Below are positions 26,412-34,787 of a DNA stretch of 64,000 nt, in pieces. Every line of letters begins with the position of its first letter. Within the stretch, counting starts at the first letter, position 1. The stretch covers positions 2,852,001 through 2,916,000 of the forward strand of contig CBDAQG010000002.1 in NCBI GenBank assembly GCA_965198995.1. Reading direction: 5' to 3'. The stretch comes from CAXMMR01 sp965198995. Its GTDB lineage: Bacteria; Pseudomonadota; Alphaproteobacteria; Acetobacterales; Acetobacteraceae. The position numbers were made by a program, and so were the translations under genes. The notes beneath the pieces were generated by a model. It searched no databases. It was not told the DNA's origin and saw nothing but the letters and a program-made list of their open reading frames with translations.

Positions 26412-29400
26412 ATGGCCGAGATCTCATGGGACGTGGACGCAAGCGGCGACTGGAGCACTCCGTCCAATTGGACAGGCGACGCGGTTCCCAGCAGCACCGA
26501 CACGGTCGCGATCGCAACCTCCACCCCGCAGACGATCACCTACTCCACAGGGACCGATGCCGTCGTAAGCCTTGCCGTCGCCGATGACGCCTTCGCCGTC
26601 AGCGGCGGCAGCCTGACGGTCACGCAAGCGGCGGTCTTCGCCGGCGCCCTGTCACTCTTGAACGGCACCTTAACTCTCGGCAACGGCTCCAGAGTCGCGG
26701 GCGCCTTTGCCGAAACAGGTGGTGCACTCGGCGTCGGCCAGAACGACACCCTGACGCTCGCCGGCGCCAGCACGCTGGGCGGCGACATCGACGGCGGCGG
26801 CGTGGTGTCCAACACCGGCACCGCGGTGCTGAACCAGGTCAACCTGACCGGCGACGGCACGACGCTGCGCAACGACGGCTTGATGACCGGCCAGAACAAC
26901 GTCGCGCTGCACTTCAGCACCGGTGCCACCACCCTGGACAACGCCGCCGACGGCAAGCTCGATCTGCTCGGCGGCTTCGGCTTCTACCCCGGCGCCGCCA
27001 ACAGCGTGCTGACCAACGAGGGCACGCTGTCGTCAAGCGGCACCGCCACCAACACCATCGACCCGACCTTCGTCAGCACCGGCACCGTCGACGTCACACA
27101 GGGCGTGCTCAGCATCCAGGGCGTGGCGACGCTCGGCGGCACCGTCACCGGCGCCGGCGAGCTGCTGATCGCCCAGTTCGGCACTCTCGTCGCGCCGCAT
27201 GACCAGACGATCAGCGTCGCGATGCTGGTCGCCACCAACCTCATCGACACCGCCGGCCATACCCTGACGCTCGCCGGCGCCAGCACGCTGGGCGGCGACA
27301 TCGACGGCGGCGGCGTGGTGTCCAACACCGGCACCGCGGTGCTGAACCAGGTCAACCTGACCGGCGACGGCACGACGCTGCGCAACGACGGCTTGATGAC
27401 CGGCCAGAACAACGTCGCGCTGCACTTCAGCACCGGTGCCACCACCCTGGACAACGCCGCCGACGGCAAGCTCGATCTGCTCGGCGGCTTCGGCTTCTAC
27501 CCCGGCGCCGCCAACAGCGTGCTGACCAACGAGGGCACGCTGTCGTCAAGCGGCACCGCCACCAACACCATCGACCCGACCTTCGTCAGCACCGGCACCG
27601 TCGACGTCACACAGGGCGTGCTCAGCATCCAGGGCGTGGCGACGCTCGGCGGCACCGTCACCGGCGCCGGCGAGCTGCTGATCGCCCAGTTCGGCACTCT
27701 CGTCGCGCCGCATGACCAGACGATCAGCGTCGCGATGCTGGTCGCCACCAACCTCATCGACACCGCCGGCCATACCCTGACGCTCGCCGGCGCCAGCACG
27801 CTGGGCGGCGACATCGACGGCGGCGGCGTGGTGTCCAACACCGGCACCGCGGTGCTGAACCAGGTCAACCTGACCGGCGACGGCACGACGCTGCGCAACG
27901 ACGGCTTGATGACCGGCCAGAACAACGTCGCGCTGCACTTCAGCACCGGTGCCACCACCCTGGACAACGCCGCCGACGGCAAGCTCGATCTGCTCGGCGG
28001 CTTCGGCTTCTACCCCGGCGCCGCCAACAGCGTGCTGACCAACGAGGGCACGCTGTCGTCAAGCGGCACCGCCACCAACACCATCGACCCGACCTTCGTC
28101 AGCACCGGCACCGTCGACGTCACACAGGGCGTGCTCAGCATCCAGGGCGTGGCGACGCTCGGCGGCACCGTCACCGGCGCCGGCGAGCTGCTGATCGCCC
28201 AGTTCGGCACTCTCGTCGCGCCGCATGACCAGACGATCAGCGTCGCGATGCTGGTCGCCACCAACCTCATCGACACCGCCGGCCATACCCTGACGCTCGC
28301 CGGCGCCAGCACGCTGGGCGGCGACATCGACGGCGGCGGCGTGGTGTCCAACACCGGCACCGCGGTGCTGAACCAGGTCAACCTGACCGGCGACGGCACG
28401 ACGCTGCGCAACGACGGCTTGATGACCGGCCAGAACAACGTCGCGCTGCACTTCAGCACCGGTGCCACCACCCTGGACAACGCCGCCGACGGCAAGCTCG
28501 ATCTGCTCGGCGGCTTCGGCTTCTACCCCGGCGCCGCCAACAGCGTGCTGACCAACGAGGGCACGCTGTCGTCAAGCGGCACCGCCACCAACACCATCGA
28601 CCCGACCTTCGTCAGCACCGGCACCGTCGACGTCACACAGGGCGTGCTCAGCATCGCCTCAGGCATAGCCGGCGCCGGCCACGTTCTCATCGGCGCCGCC
28701 GGCGAGCTCGTGCTCGGCGGCTCGACGGCCGCCGGCTCCTTCGTCTTCGACGGACGCGGCGGCGACCTGCTGATCGACACCGCCTCCAGCTTCGGCACCG
28801 GCGTCGGAACAGCCAGCTACGCCGGACCGGAAATCGGCAACTTCGAAGCCGGCGACAAGATCGACCTCGCCGGCCTCGGCTACAACGCCGCCACCATGAG
28901 CGACAGCTACACCGTCTCCAGCGGCTTGTTGCAAATCTCCAACGGCAGCGCCGACGCCACCCTGTTCTTCGGCGACGACAACAGCACCGTCGACGATCCC
29001 TTCCATCTCAGCGCCGACGGCACCGGCGGCACCCTGGTGACGAACGACGTCGCCTGCTTCGCCCGAGGCACCCGCATCCTGACGGTGCGCGGCGAAATCC
29101 CCGTCGAAGCCCTCACCGTCGGCGACCTGGTGGTGACGCTGCTGGACCACGCCACCGTGCTCAAGCCGGTGCGCTGGCTTGGCCACCGGCGCCTCGTGCC
29201 GAGCCGCCACGCCGACCCCTCGGCGGCAAACCCGGTGCGCATCGCCGCCGGCGCGCTCGCCGATGGCGTGCCCCTGCGCGACTTGCTGGTCAGCCCCGGC
29301 CACCGCTTCGCCCTCGACGGTGCGCTGGTTGCCGCCATCGACCTCGTCAACGACGCCTCCATCACCCAGGAGGCGGTGGACGCCGTCGAATACTGGCATG

Positions 29401-30038
29401 TCGAGCTCGATCGCCACGACGTGCTGCTGGCCGAAGGCGCCGCCGCGGAGAGCTACCACGACATCGGCAATCGCGACGGTTTCGCGGGCGGCGTGATGCG
29501 CCTGGTGCCGGCGCTCGACCAGCGTGGCCCGGCGCCGCCCTGCCTGCCCTACGGCCAGCTTGGCGCGACGGCGGCCCAGCGGCTTGTCGCGCGCGCCGAG
29601 GCGATAGGCTGGCAGCGCAGCACCGATCCCGCGCCCTGGCTCGAGGTCGACGGCGCAACCGTGCAGCCGCATCAGAGCGGTGACCTCTACCGCTTCGCCG
29701 TGCCCGCCGGCGCCGCCTCGATCCGGCTGCGTTCGCGCACGACGCGGCCGAGCGGCGTCGTGCCCGATAGCACCGACACCAGGCGGCTTGGCCTGTCGGT
29801 GCGCGGCATCACGCTCGACGGCGCGCGACAAGTCCGGACACTGCCGCTCGCCGATGCACGGCTGGCCGCCGGATGGCATGCGCCGGAGGATGGTGACGGC
29901 GCCGCCTGGCGATGGACGGATGGCGACGCCGCACTACCGACGGCGTTCTGCGCCAGCGGCGGCATGCTTGAGGTCGCGATAAATCCGGGGCTCGCCTGCT
30001 GGGTGCGCGGTGCGGCCGACCGGCGGCACACCGCATGA
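26412..30038 (+). CDS. Giant repeat protein with C-terminal Hint domain
   Basis: ATG 26412 follows GAGGGAG with a 6-base spacer and gives 1208 residues. The N-terminus (WDVDASGDWSTPSNW ... VPSSTDTVAI) is the cap seen on beta-helical surface proteins; no Sec signal is present. Residues 113-748 are 3.7 copies of a 171-residue beta-rich unit. A Hint (Hedgehog/intein) domain begins at Cys882 (CFARGTRILT), includes EALTVGDLV and SPGHRF and runs to about 1030. A final domain (YRFAVPAGAASIRLRSR ... WRWTDGDAALP) completes it. Hint domains can self-cleave or attach proteins; activity here is unproven. It heads a four-gene overlapping operon and diverges from the kinase fusion gene. It is probably exported by a non-Sec route, type I being the usual one for such proteins. 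Confidence 0.92.
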   Translation: MAEISWDVDASGDWSTPSNWTGDAVPSSTDTVAIATSTPQTITYSTGTDAVVSLAVADDAFAVSGGSLTVTQAAVFAGALSLLNGTLTLGNGSRVAGAFAETGGALGVGQNDTLTLAGASTLGGDIDGGGVVSNTGTAVLNQVNLTGDGTTLRNDGLMTGQNNVALHFSTGATTLDNAADGKLDLLGGFGFYPGAANSVLTNEGTLSSSGTATNTIDPTFVSTGTVDVTQGVLSIQGVATLGGTVTGAGELLIAQFGTLVAPHDQTISVAMLVATNLIDTAGHTLTLAGASTLGGDIDGGGVVSNTGTAVLNQVNLTGDGTTLRNDGLMTGQNNVALHFSTGATTLDNAADGKLDLLGGFGFYPGAANSVLTNEGTLSSSGTATNTIDPTFVSTGTVDVTQGVLSIQGVATLGGTVTGAGELLIAQFGTLVAPHDQTISVAMLVATNLIDTAGHTLTLAGASTLGGDIDGGGVVSNTGTAVLNQVNLTGDGTTLRNDGLMTGQNNVALHFSTGATTLDNAADGKLDLLGGFGFYPGAANSVLTNEGTLSSSGTATNTIDPTFVSTGTVDVTQGVLSIQGVATLGGTVTGAGELLIAQFGTLVAPHDQTISVAMLVATNLIDTAGHTLTLAGASTLGGDIDGGGVVSNTGTAVLNQVNLTGDGTTLRNDGLMTGQNNVALHFSTGATTLDNAADGKLDLLGGFGFYPGAANSVLTNEGTLSSSGTATNTIDPTFVSTGTVDVTQGVLSIASGIAGAGHVLIGAAGELVLGGSTAAGSFVFDGRGGDLLIDTASSFGTGVGTASYAGPEIGNFEAGDKIDLAGLGYNAATMSDSYTVSSGLLQISNGSADATLFFGDDNSTVDDPFHLSADGTGGTLVTNDVACFARGTRILTVRGEIPVEALTVGDLVVTLLDHATVLKPVRWLGHRRLVPSRHADPSAANPVRIAAGALADGVPLRDLLVSPGHRFALDGALVAAIDLVNDASITQEAVDAVEYWHVELDRHDVLLAEGAAAESYHDIGNRDGFAGGVMRLVPALDQRGPAPPCLPYGQLGATAAQRLVARAEAIGWQRSTDPAPWLEVDGATVQPHQSGDLYRFAVPAGAASIRLRSRTTRPSGVVPDSTDTRRLGLSVRGITLDGARQVRTLPLADARLAAGWHAPEDGDGAAWRWTDGDAALPTAFCASGGMLEVAINPGLACWVRGAADRRHTA
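26748..28655 (+). repeat. Tandem array of a 513-bp coding repeat, 3.7 copies
   Basis: Copies run 26748-27260, 27261-27773, 27774-28286 and 28287-28655 (369 bp partial). By eye the copies are identical at the nucleotide level, including silent positions, and keep the reading frame (171 codons). Such identity implies recent expansion or ongoing gene conversion. The true copy number could be misjudged by short-read assembly. Confidence 0.95.
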
Positions 30039-31792
30039 GTCGGCGACCTGCCAAGCCTCGCCTCCAACTAGCCGCTCGGGTCTTCGGCGTTTGCCTGGCC
30101 GCGATTGCGGCAGCGGCGGCGGCGCACGCCGAAATGCTGGTCGCCTCGCGGCCTGGCGCGATGTGCGTCGCGCCTGAGGCGCTGTCGAGGCTGACCCTGC
30201 CAGACGGCAGCGATCGGGCTGCCCGCCCCGACGCACCAGCCGACCTGCAAGCGATCAAACAGGCCGGCGGCTGTATCGACATCCCGCTCGGCGCCCGAAT
30301 GATCGTGCAGTCGGTGCGCCGTCACACCAGCATTGTCACCTTCGATGCGAATGATGGCCGCGGTGCACGGACCTTCATCATACCAAACGTCGACGTCGAG
30401 CCTGACGCAGCCAGCCACGCGGTCGCGGCTGTGCCGCCCGCGCCGAACCTCGCCACCTCCCAGCCGCCTTCCATGGCCGGCGCGACACTTGGAGCTCCGG
30501 CTGTCCCCTCGCCACCAGCTTCGGCCGCCGCGCCGGTGACGGCGCTTGCCGCGCCGCCATCCGTCACGCCGCCACCCGCCACGCCATTCACCTTGCCGTT
30601 GACGCGCGACTACGCGGCGCTTGTGGTCGCCTTGCTCAAGCAAGCGCCTGCTCAGGCCGCCGACGACCAAGTGGTCCGCTGGTGGACGTCCTACCGGTAT
30701 CCGCAGGCCTGGTGGCAGTTGCAGAACCAGGAGTTCAAGCTGCAACCGCTGCTGGCCCAGGCGCGCACCGACCTTGCGGCGACGATGCAGGCGGCGACGC
30801 CGCTGACCCTCGTGGTTGATGCCCAGGCCCGGTTCGGCGAGTACGACTTCGCGCATTCGCGGTTTCCGCTCGTGCTCGGGTTCAACCAACTCGGGCTCGT
30901 GATGCAGCCATGCTGTGTCGACTCCACGATCCTACCGCGGTCGGTGACGCTGGCTTTGGCCGGCCTCGACGGCATCGACAGCCTGCCGATGCCGGAGGCA
31001 GCTGCACAGGCTTTAGTCGAGACGCGGACGCGGTTCGGCGGTGTTGACCGCCAGCTCGCCTTGCTGCTGACGGTGAAGCTTGACCCGGCGGGCGCGACGA
31101 AGACCGCTTACGGGCCGTGGCAGGCGAGCGGCACGGTGCAGTCTGTCGACGTGCTGAGCGGCCTGCGTAATCCGGAGCTAGTCTACCGCTTCGCCGCTGC
31201 CGAACTCGCCGAGGTGAACCGCGCCAGGGCGCAGCAGGCGTTACAAGCGGCGGCGCTGGCCGACAACCAGAGGCGGCAAGCCGAGCAGGCCCGGCAGGCC
31301 GAGCTGGCAGCGAGCCAGGCGGCGGCGGCGGCGCAGCAGGCGGCGTTCCAGCGTCAGCAGCTGCTGGAGCGACGCCAGCAGCTCGTCGCCGAGCTGGCGC
31401 AAGCGTCGCTGAGCGTGCGGCTGGCCAGCTTCGCAAGCCCAGGCGACACTGTCAGCGCCGCACCGCTCGATAACTTGCGCGCGGCTCGCACCCGGACCCT
31501 GCTCTTTGGCGAGCCGGTCGGCGTGACCATGCTGGTGCAGGCCGAGGCCGATGGGCGGGACGTGCCGACCACTTGGCCCGGCCATCTCGCCGTCATTGTG
31601 CCGCATGACAAGCTGCTGGCGAGCGGTCGCTGGTACCTCGTCTCCGGCCGGCTGAGCGTGCCGCCTGGTGAGAACCTGCCCCCGGCGCGACTGCAGGCCG
31701 AAGCAGTATTCGCCTGCGCTAGCCCCAGCTGCACCGATGCGGCCGATCCCGGTGCGATCGTCCAACGCAAACTGGCCGCGACGTCCCCCTGA
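30035..31792 (+). CDS. Exported protein of unknown family, 585 residues, proline-rich and coiled-coil regions
   Basis: Its ATG overlaps the stop of the Hint-repeat gene (ATGA), so the two are translationally coupled. The N-terminus is a signal peptide (charged, then alanine-rich, cleavage near AHAEM). A Pro/Ala-rich linker (about 130-190) is followed by a globular region with paired cysteines (MQPCCVDS), an Ala/Gln-rich segment of about 60 residues predicted as coiled coil (QAELAASQAAAAAQQAAFQ) and a C-terminal beta-rich domain with FACASPSCTDA. I do not recognise the family with confidence. Position suggests a periplasmic helper for the repeat protein, such as an export or anchoring factor. 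Confidence 0.85.
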   Translation: MSRRPAKPRLQLAARVFGVCLAAIAAAAAAHAEMLVASRPGAMCVAPEALSRLTLPDGSDRAARPDAPADLQAIKQAGGCIDIPLGARMIVQSVRRHTSIVTFDANDGRGARTFIIPNVDVEPDAASHAVAAVPPAPNLATSQPPSMAGATLGAPAVPSPPASAAAPVTALAAPPSVTPPPATPFTLPLTRDYAALVVALLKQAPAQAADDQVVRWWTSYRYPQAWWQLQNQEFKLQPLLAQARTDLAATMQAATPLTLVVDAQARFGEYDFAHSRFPLVLGFNQLGLVMQPCCVDSTILPRSVTLALAGLDGIDSLPMPEAAAQALVETRTRFGGVDRQLALLLTVKLDPAGATKTAYGPWQASGTVQSVDVLSGLRNPELVYRFAAAELAEVNRARAQQALQAAALADNQRRQAEQARQAELAASQAAAAAQQAAFQRQQLLERRQQLVAELAQASLSVRLASFASPGDTVSAAPLDNLRAARTRTLLFGEPVGVTMLVQAEADGRDVPTTWPGHLAVIVPHDKLLASGRWYLVSGRLSVPPGENLPPARLQAEAVFACASPSCTDAADPGAIVQRKLAATSP

Positions 31793-31816
31793 CCCTACCG
31801 CTGATAGGATCACGAC

Positions 31817-32122
31817 ATGCGCTTTCTCAGTTTTGACACCCTGATCACGCCGAGCATCATCCGGCTGCTGTTCTACGTCTGCGTTGCGCTGTCCTGCCTT
31901 GGTGGGATCGCGGCTTATGGCTGGATGAGCAGCATGGCCAACCTGACGGGTAACGGCCCTGGCGCCCTAGGCCTGCTCGCCGCCATCCTGATCGCCGTAG
32001 TCGGCATCCTGATTAGCCGGATCGCTGCCGAAATGATACTGGTTGTGTTCATGATCCGCGATGAGCTCGCCTGGCAGCGGCTGAACCAAACCAGCGTCAT
32101 CAGCCAGGCGGCCGCGGAATGA
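31817..32122 (+). CDS. DUF4282-like small inner-membrane protein
   Basis: The 101-residue protein has two hydrophobic helices (LLFYVCVALSCLGGIAAYGW and LGLLAAILIAVVGILISR) followed by RIAAEMILVVFMIRDEL. This matches the DUF4282 pattern of N-terminal FDTLITPSIIRLLF, two membrane spans and an acidic-basic tail. The function of DUF4282 is unknown. The gene lies 24 bp after the preceding gene, and its stop overlaps the next start by 4 bp, so it belongs to the Hint operon. Confidence 0.85.
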   Translation: MRFLSFDTLITPSIIRLLFYVCVALSCLGGIAAYGWMSSMANLTGNGPGALGLLAAILIAVVGILISRIAAEMILVVFMIRDELAWQRLNQTSVISQAAAE

Positions 32123-33468
32123 CCACGCCCGCCAGCTGGGCGGGGAGCCGCCTGCCGCCGCCATCCGGCCGCTTGCTGCCGCCCGGTGGTTCGCTGCCGC
32201 CGCCTGCAATGGCAGACAAGATCAAGCCGGCGGATCCAAGCTTTGACGCGGCGCGGCGGGATCGGGAGGACGCTTTGCGACTGGCCCGCGGGCGCGTCCA
32301 GGCGCTAGGGCAGCGCGCCTTCGAGGCGGCGGCGGCCCGAGCGCCGGAACTGCGACGGCAGGCGGTAACAGCGGCTGGTATCGCCAGCGTCCATGCCGGT
32401 CGAACAGCGCGACAGGCTGCCGGGCGCACCGGTTCCGCCGCCAAGGCGGCGCAAGCGGCCTGGTCCGCCGGCGCCGAGATCCCCGGCCGCCGGCGCCTGT
32501 GGCTGCTCGGCGTCGGCGGCGCCCTGGCGGTGCTCGCGGCGCTGCTCTGGGTCGCGGCCCAGCAGCACGCGACTGCGGTCGCCCGGCAGCGCGTGGCGCA
32601 GATTCTAAACAGCACTGGGCTGCGCGGTGTCGTGCTCTACAGAGCTCTCTCCGCCTCGCCGTTTGGCGCGGTGACGCTGCACGACGTCACGCTGCGTCTC
32701 GAGCCGCTGCTGGTTCCGATCAGCACGGTGACCCTCGACGGCATCGTCGACGCGCCGGACGGTCTGACGGCCGGCACGATCACGCTGCGGGGTGCCGTCG
32801 TGCCGGTCGTCGCGATTGCACGCAGCGGCATGCTGGCAAGCTGGCCCGCTGGTCTGCTCGGCCTTGGAGTGACCACGGCCCGGCTCGACGCCTCCGCCCG
32901 CTTCACCACTGACGACACTGCTCAGTCATTGACCGCTGACGCCAGCGTCAGCGACCACGACGTCGGCAGCGCTCATGCAACGATCCATCTGGGCGGCGTC
33001 GACACTCAGCGCCTCGGCGGCATGATCCGCCTCGTGCGCACGCTGCAGGCCAGCGAGGCGAGTGGATTTGGCTCTGACCCGGGAAATTCGCTTCGCCAGC
33101 TGCAGGCGCTACTCACCGATCTCTCATGGCAAGGTGGGGCGCTTACGCTAAACGATGCGCCGCTGCGAGCTCGCGCTCACGCGGTGACTGCACGATCCGT
33201 CCCCGGCGACCAGGCGGGCGACACCGACCTCATCGGGCCGGTCGCTCGGTTGCCCGCCGACGCTTTTGTAGCCGTGCTGCCGTCCGATGAGGCGCAAGCC
33301 GCTCAGGCACGCGTTCAGTCATGGCTCGATGATGGGGGCAGGCTCGTCATCCGCAGCGATCCGCCAACCCCGATCGGCGTCTTTCGGCAACGCGGAAACA
33401 TGGAGGGCCTCGCTCCGGCACTCGATGCGTCGACGCTGTCCGCTGCAGGACTCCGGATCAGCGACTAG
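32119..33468 (+). CDS. Membrane-anchored protein of unknown family, 449 residues
   Basis: The start overlaps the DUF4282-like stop (ATGA). A Pro-rich cytoplasmic N-terminus and an Ala/Arg-rich helical segment lead to a single membrane helix (residues about 131-152, LWLLGVGGALAVLAALLWVAA). The C-terminal 290 residues are probably periplasmic and beta-rich; no enzyme motif was seen. The end of the protein includes LVIRSDPPTPIGVFRQ. It is the last gene of the operon that begins with the Hint-repeat protein. The topology would suit a bitopic envelope scaffold or adaptor, but no homology supports a specific role. Confidence 0.8.
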   Translation: MTTPASWAGSRLPPPSGRLLPPGGSLPPPAMADKIKPADPSFDAARRDREDALRLARGRVQALGQRAFEAAAARAPELRRQAVTAAGIASVHAGRTARQAAGRTGSAAKAAQAAWSAGAEIPGRRRLWLLGVGGALAVLAALLWVAAQQHATAVARQRVAQILNSTGLRGVVLYRALSASPFGAVTLHDVTLRLEPLLVPISTVTLDGIVDAPDGLTAGTITLRGAVVPVVAIARSGMLASWPAGLLGLGVTTARLDASARFTTDDTAQSLTADASVSDHDVGSAHATIHLGGVDTQRLGGMIRLVRTLQASEASGFGSDPGNSLRQLQALLTDLSWQGGALTLNDAPLRARAHAVTARSVPGDQAGDTDLIGPVARLPADAFVAVLPSDEAQAAQARVQSWLDDGGRLVIRSDPPTPIGVFRQRGNMEGLAPALDASTLSAAGLRISD

Positions 33469-33582
33469 CCGTAAGCAGCCAGAGTCCGTCGATCTTCATG
33501 CGTACTGACAAATAGTCTCGCAAGTGTAGAAAGGCTGTAAACTGGCTGCAGCCGGTTACAAAATTCTCAGCGCTTGTCCGTT

Positions 33583-33958
33583 TCAGGTTGAGGCATATCC
33601 AGCATGACGGATGTAGTTCAGGCATCCGGTCGGGCTGAACTGGTTCAGCAATAAGCCGATGCGGTGCCACACGGCTGCGAGTGAGGGCTCATCGGCTCTG
33701 CGCAGCAGCGTTTTAAGCTTGGCGAACATCATCTCGATTGGGTTGAGGTCTGGGCTGTAGGCGGCAGGAAGACAGGGTGAGCACCGACATTGCGTATGGC
33801 GCGGTGTACCGCCTGGCTTTTGTGGCTGCCCGGGTTGTCGAGGATGATCCTCGACGGCAGCCACGACGCGTTCACGCAGAGCCATCGAACAGGGCCTGGT
33901 CATCGCTGTTGGCCTCCAATCCAGCCACAAGCTTGAATCAGATCCTAATGCGCGCCGG
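33583..33958 (-). pseudogene. IS630-family transposase, C-terminal DDE remnant
   Basis: The end of an IS630 transposase is visible in broken frames. The IILDNPGSHKSQAV segment with the second catalytic Asp lies in one frame. SPDLNPIE (catalytic Glu), FAKLKTLLRRA and the terminal LNYIRHAGYAST lie in another, ending at 33583. An in-frame stop precedes the Asp segment. The N-terminal half is absent and the element is inactive. It is fused on its upstream side to an IS110 remnant in the opposite orientation. Confidence 0.8.
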
Positions 33959-33989
33959 AAGCCCCCGATTCTCTCAGAGGCAGACAGGC

Positions 33990-34215
33990 TCTAAACCGAG
34001 GATCTATCAGTCCAGTGAGGTGGACCGATCAGGACAGATCAGCAAACCGGGCGACGGCATGCTCCGCCACCTGCTGTACGAGGCGGCATCGACGCTGATG
34101 ACGCGCTCCTGGCAGCCGTCGAAGTTGCGGGCGTAGGGTGTTACTATCGCGATGCGGCGTGGGGCCAAGCGCGCCCGGGTCGCCGTGGCGCAGTGGGAGG
34201 CACCACCACCGTCCG
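33990..34215 (+). pseudogene. IS110-family transposase, C-terminal remnant
   Basis: The frame from about 33990 reads YQSSEVDRSGQISKPGD, then MLRHLLYEAASTLMTRSW, the Transposase_20 signature of IS110 elements. It stops at a TAG near 34135 and continues in another frame as RRGAKRARVAVAQW. The DEDD N-terminal domain is missing. The remnant ends against a TetR gene. Confidence 0.8.
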
Positions 34216-34217
34216 CG

Positions 34218-34787
34218 TCACGCTTTTCGCGAAAGAAGCTGGATAAGCAAATCTACGCTCTGGCCCACGCCCGACAGTCCCTTCGTAGGTCGCATTCGGC
34301 CGCTGGCGTCCAGGTCGATGAGACCGTGCATGGCGGCATAGAGCAGACCTGACAGTGAGGCGTTCGCCACGTCCGGTAGTTCCCGGGCGGACTGACAGTC
34401 CTGAACGATCGCGGCGAACGCTGCGAACGCCCTCAGGGCCGCCTGTTCGATATCACCCTGCAGTGCGGCAATGTCGGGATTGCTGAAGAGCAGCCGATAG
34501 CGCGCGGGATGCTCGCGTCCGTAATCGACCACCCGCCTGAGCGCCTGCTTGAGCTTACTGGTGGGTTTCGCGGAGGACTGCCGGATGGAGGCAAAGGCCT
34601 CCGTCAGCATCGCGAAATCGACCATGGCTACGGCGGCCAGCAACCCAGTTCGGTCCGTGAAGTGCTTGTAAGGCGCGTTGTGCGACACGCCGACGGCATG
34701 ACCGACGGCACGCAGCGTCACGGCCTCTTCACCGCCGGCATCCAGCAAGTCCGATGCCGCTGCGATCAACCGTTCGGCCGTCGTCAC
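34218..34787 (-). CDS. TetR-family transcriptional regulator
   Basis: The 189-residue protein starts at GTG 34787, overlapping the stop of the SDR gene by 4 bp, so it is the second gene of a two-gene operon. The N-terminal helix-turn-helix (LRAVGHAVGVSHNAPYKHF) is followed by a ligand-binding domain of the group containing ALRRVVDYGREHPARYRLLF, common in regulators of oxidoreductases. It probably represses its own operon through the two palindromes at 35763-35808. Downstream it ends directly at IS wreckage, so the terminator may have been lost. Confidence 0.92.
   Translation of the reverse strand: MTTAERLIAAASDLLDAGGEEAVTLRAVGHAVGVSHNAPYKHFTDRTGLLAAVAMVDFAMLTEAFASIRQSSAKPTSKLKQALRRVVDYGREHPARYRLLFSNPDIAALQGDIEQAALRAFAAFAAIVQDCQSARELPDVANASLSGLLYAAMHGLIDLDASGRMRPTKGLSGVGQSVDLLIQLLSRKA

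Noticed and set aside
26984..28495. Three identical 161-codon minus-strand frames
   Set aside because: They are shadows of the 513-bp repeats. Their identity confirms repeat perfection but they have no start signals or similarity of their own.
26748..28655. CRISPR or minisatellite interpretation of the repeats
   Set aside because: Units are 513 bp, in frame, without spacers and inside a protein-coding gene.
28659..29879. 406-codon minus-strand open frame opposite the Hint domain
   Set aside because: Low-complexity Gly/Ala/Arg composition and no family; it mirrors the codon pattern of the real plus-strand gene.
16850..33958. The two IS630 pieces as ends of one composite element
   Set aside because: One is an N-terminal and the other a C-terminal half on the same strand 16 kb apart, with no shared inverted repeats seen. 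Two independent remnants are simpler.
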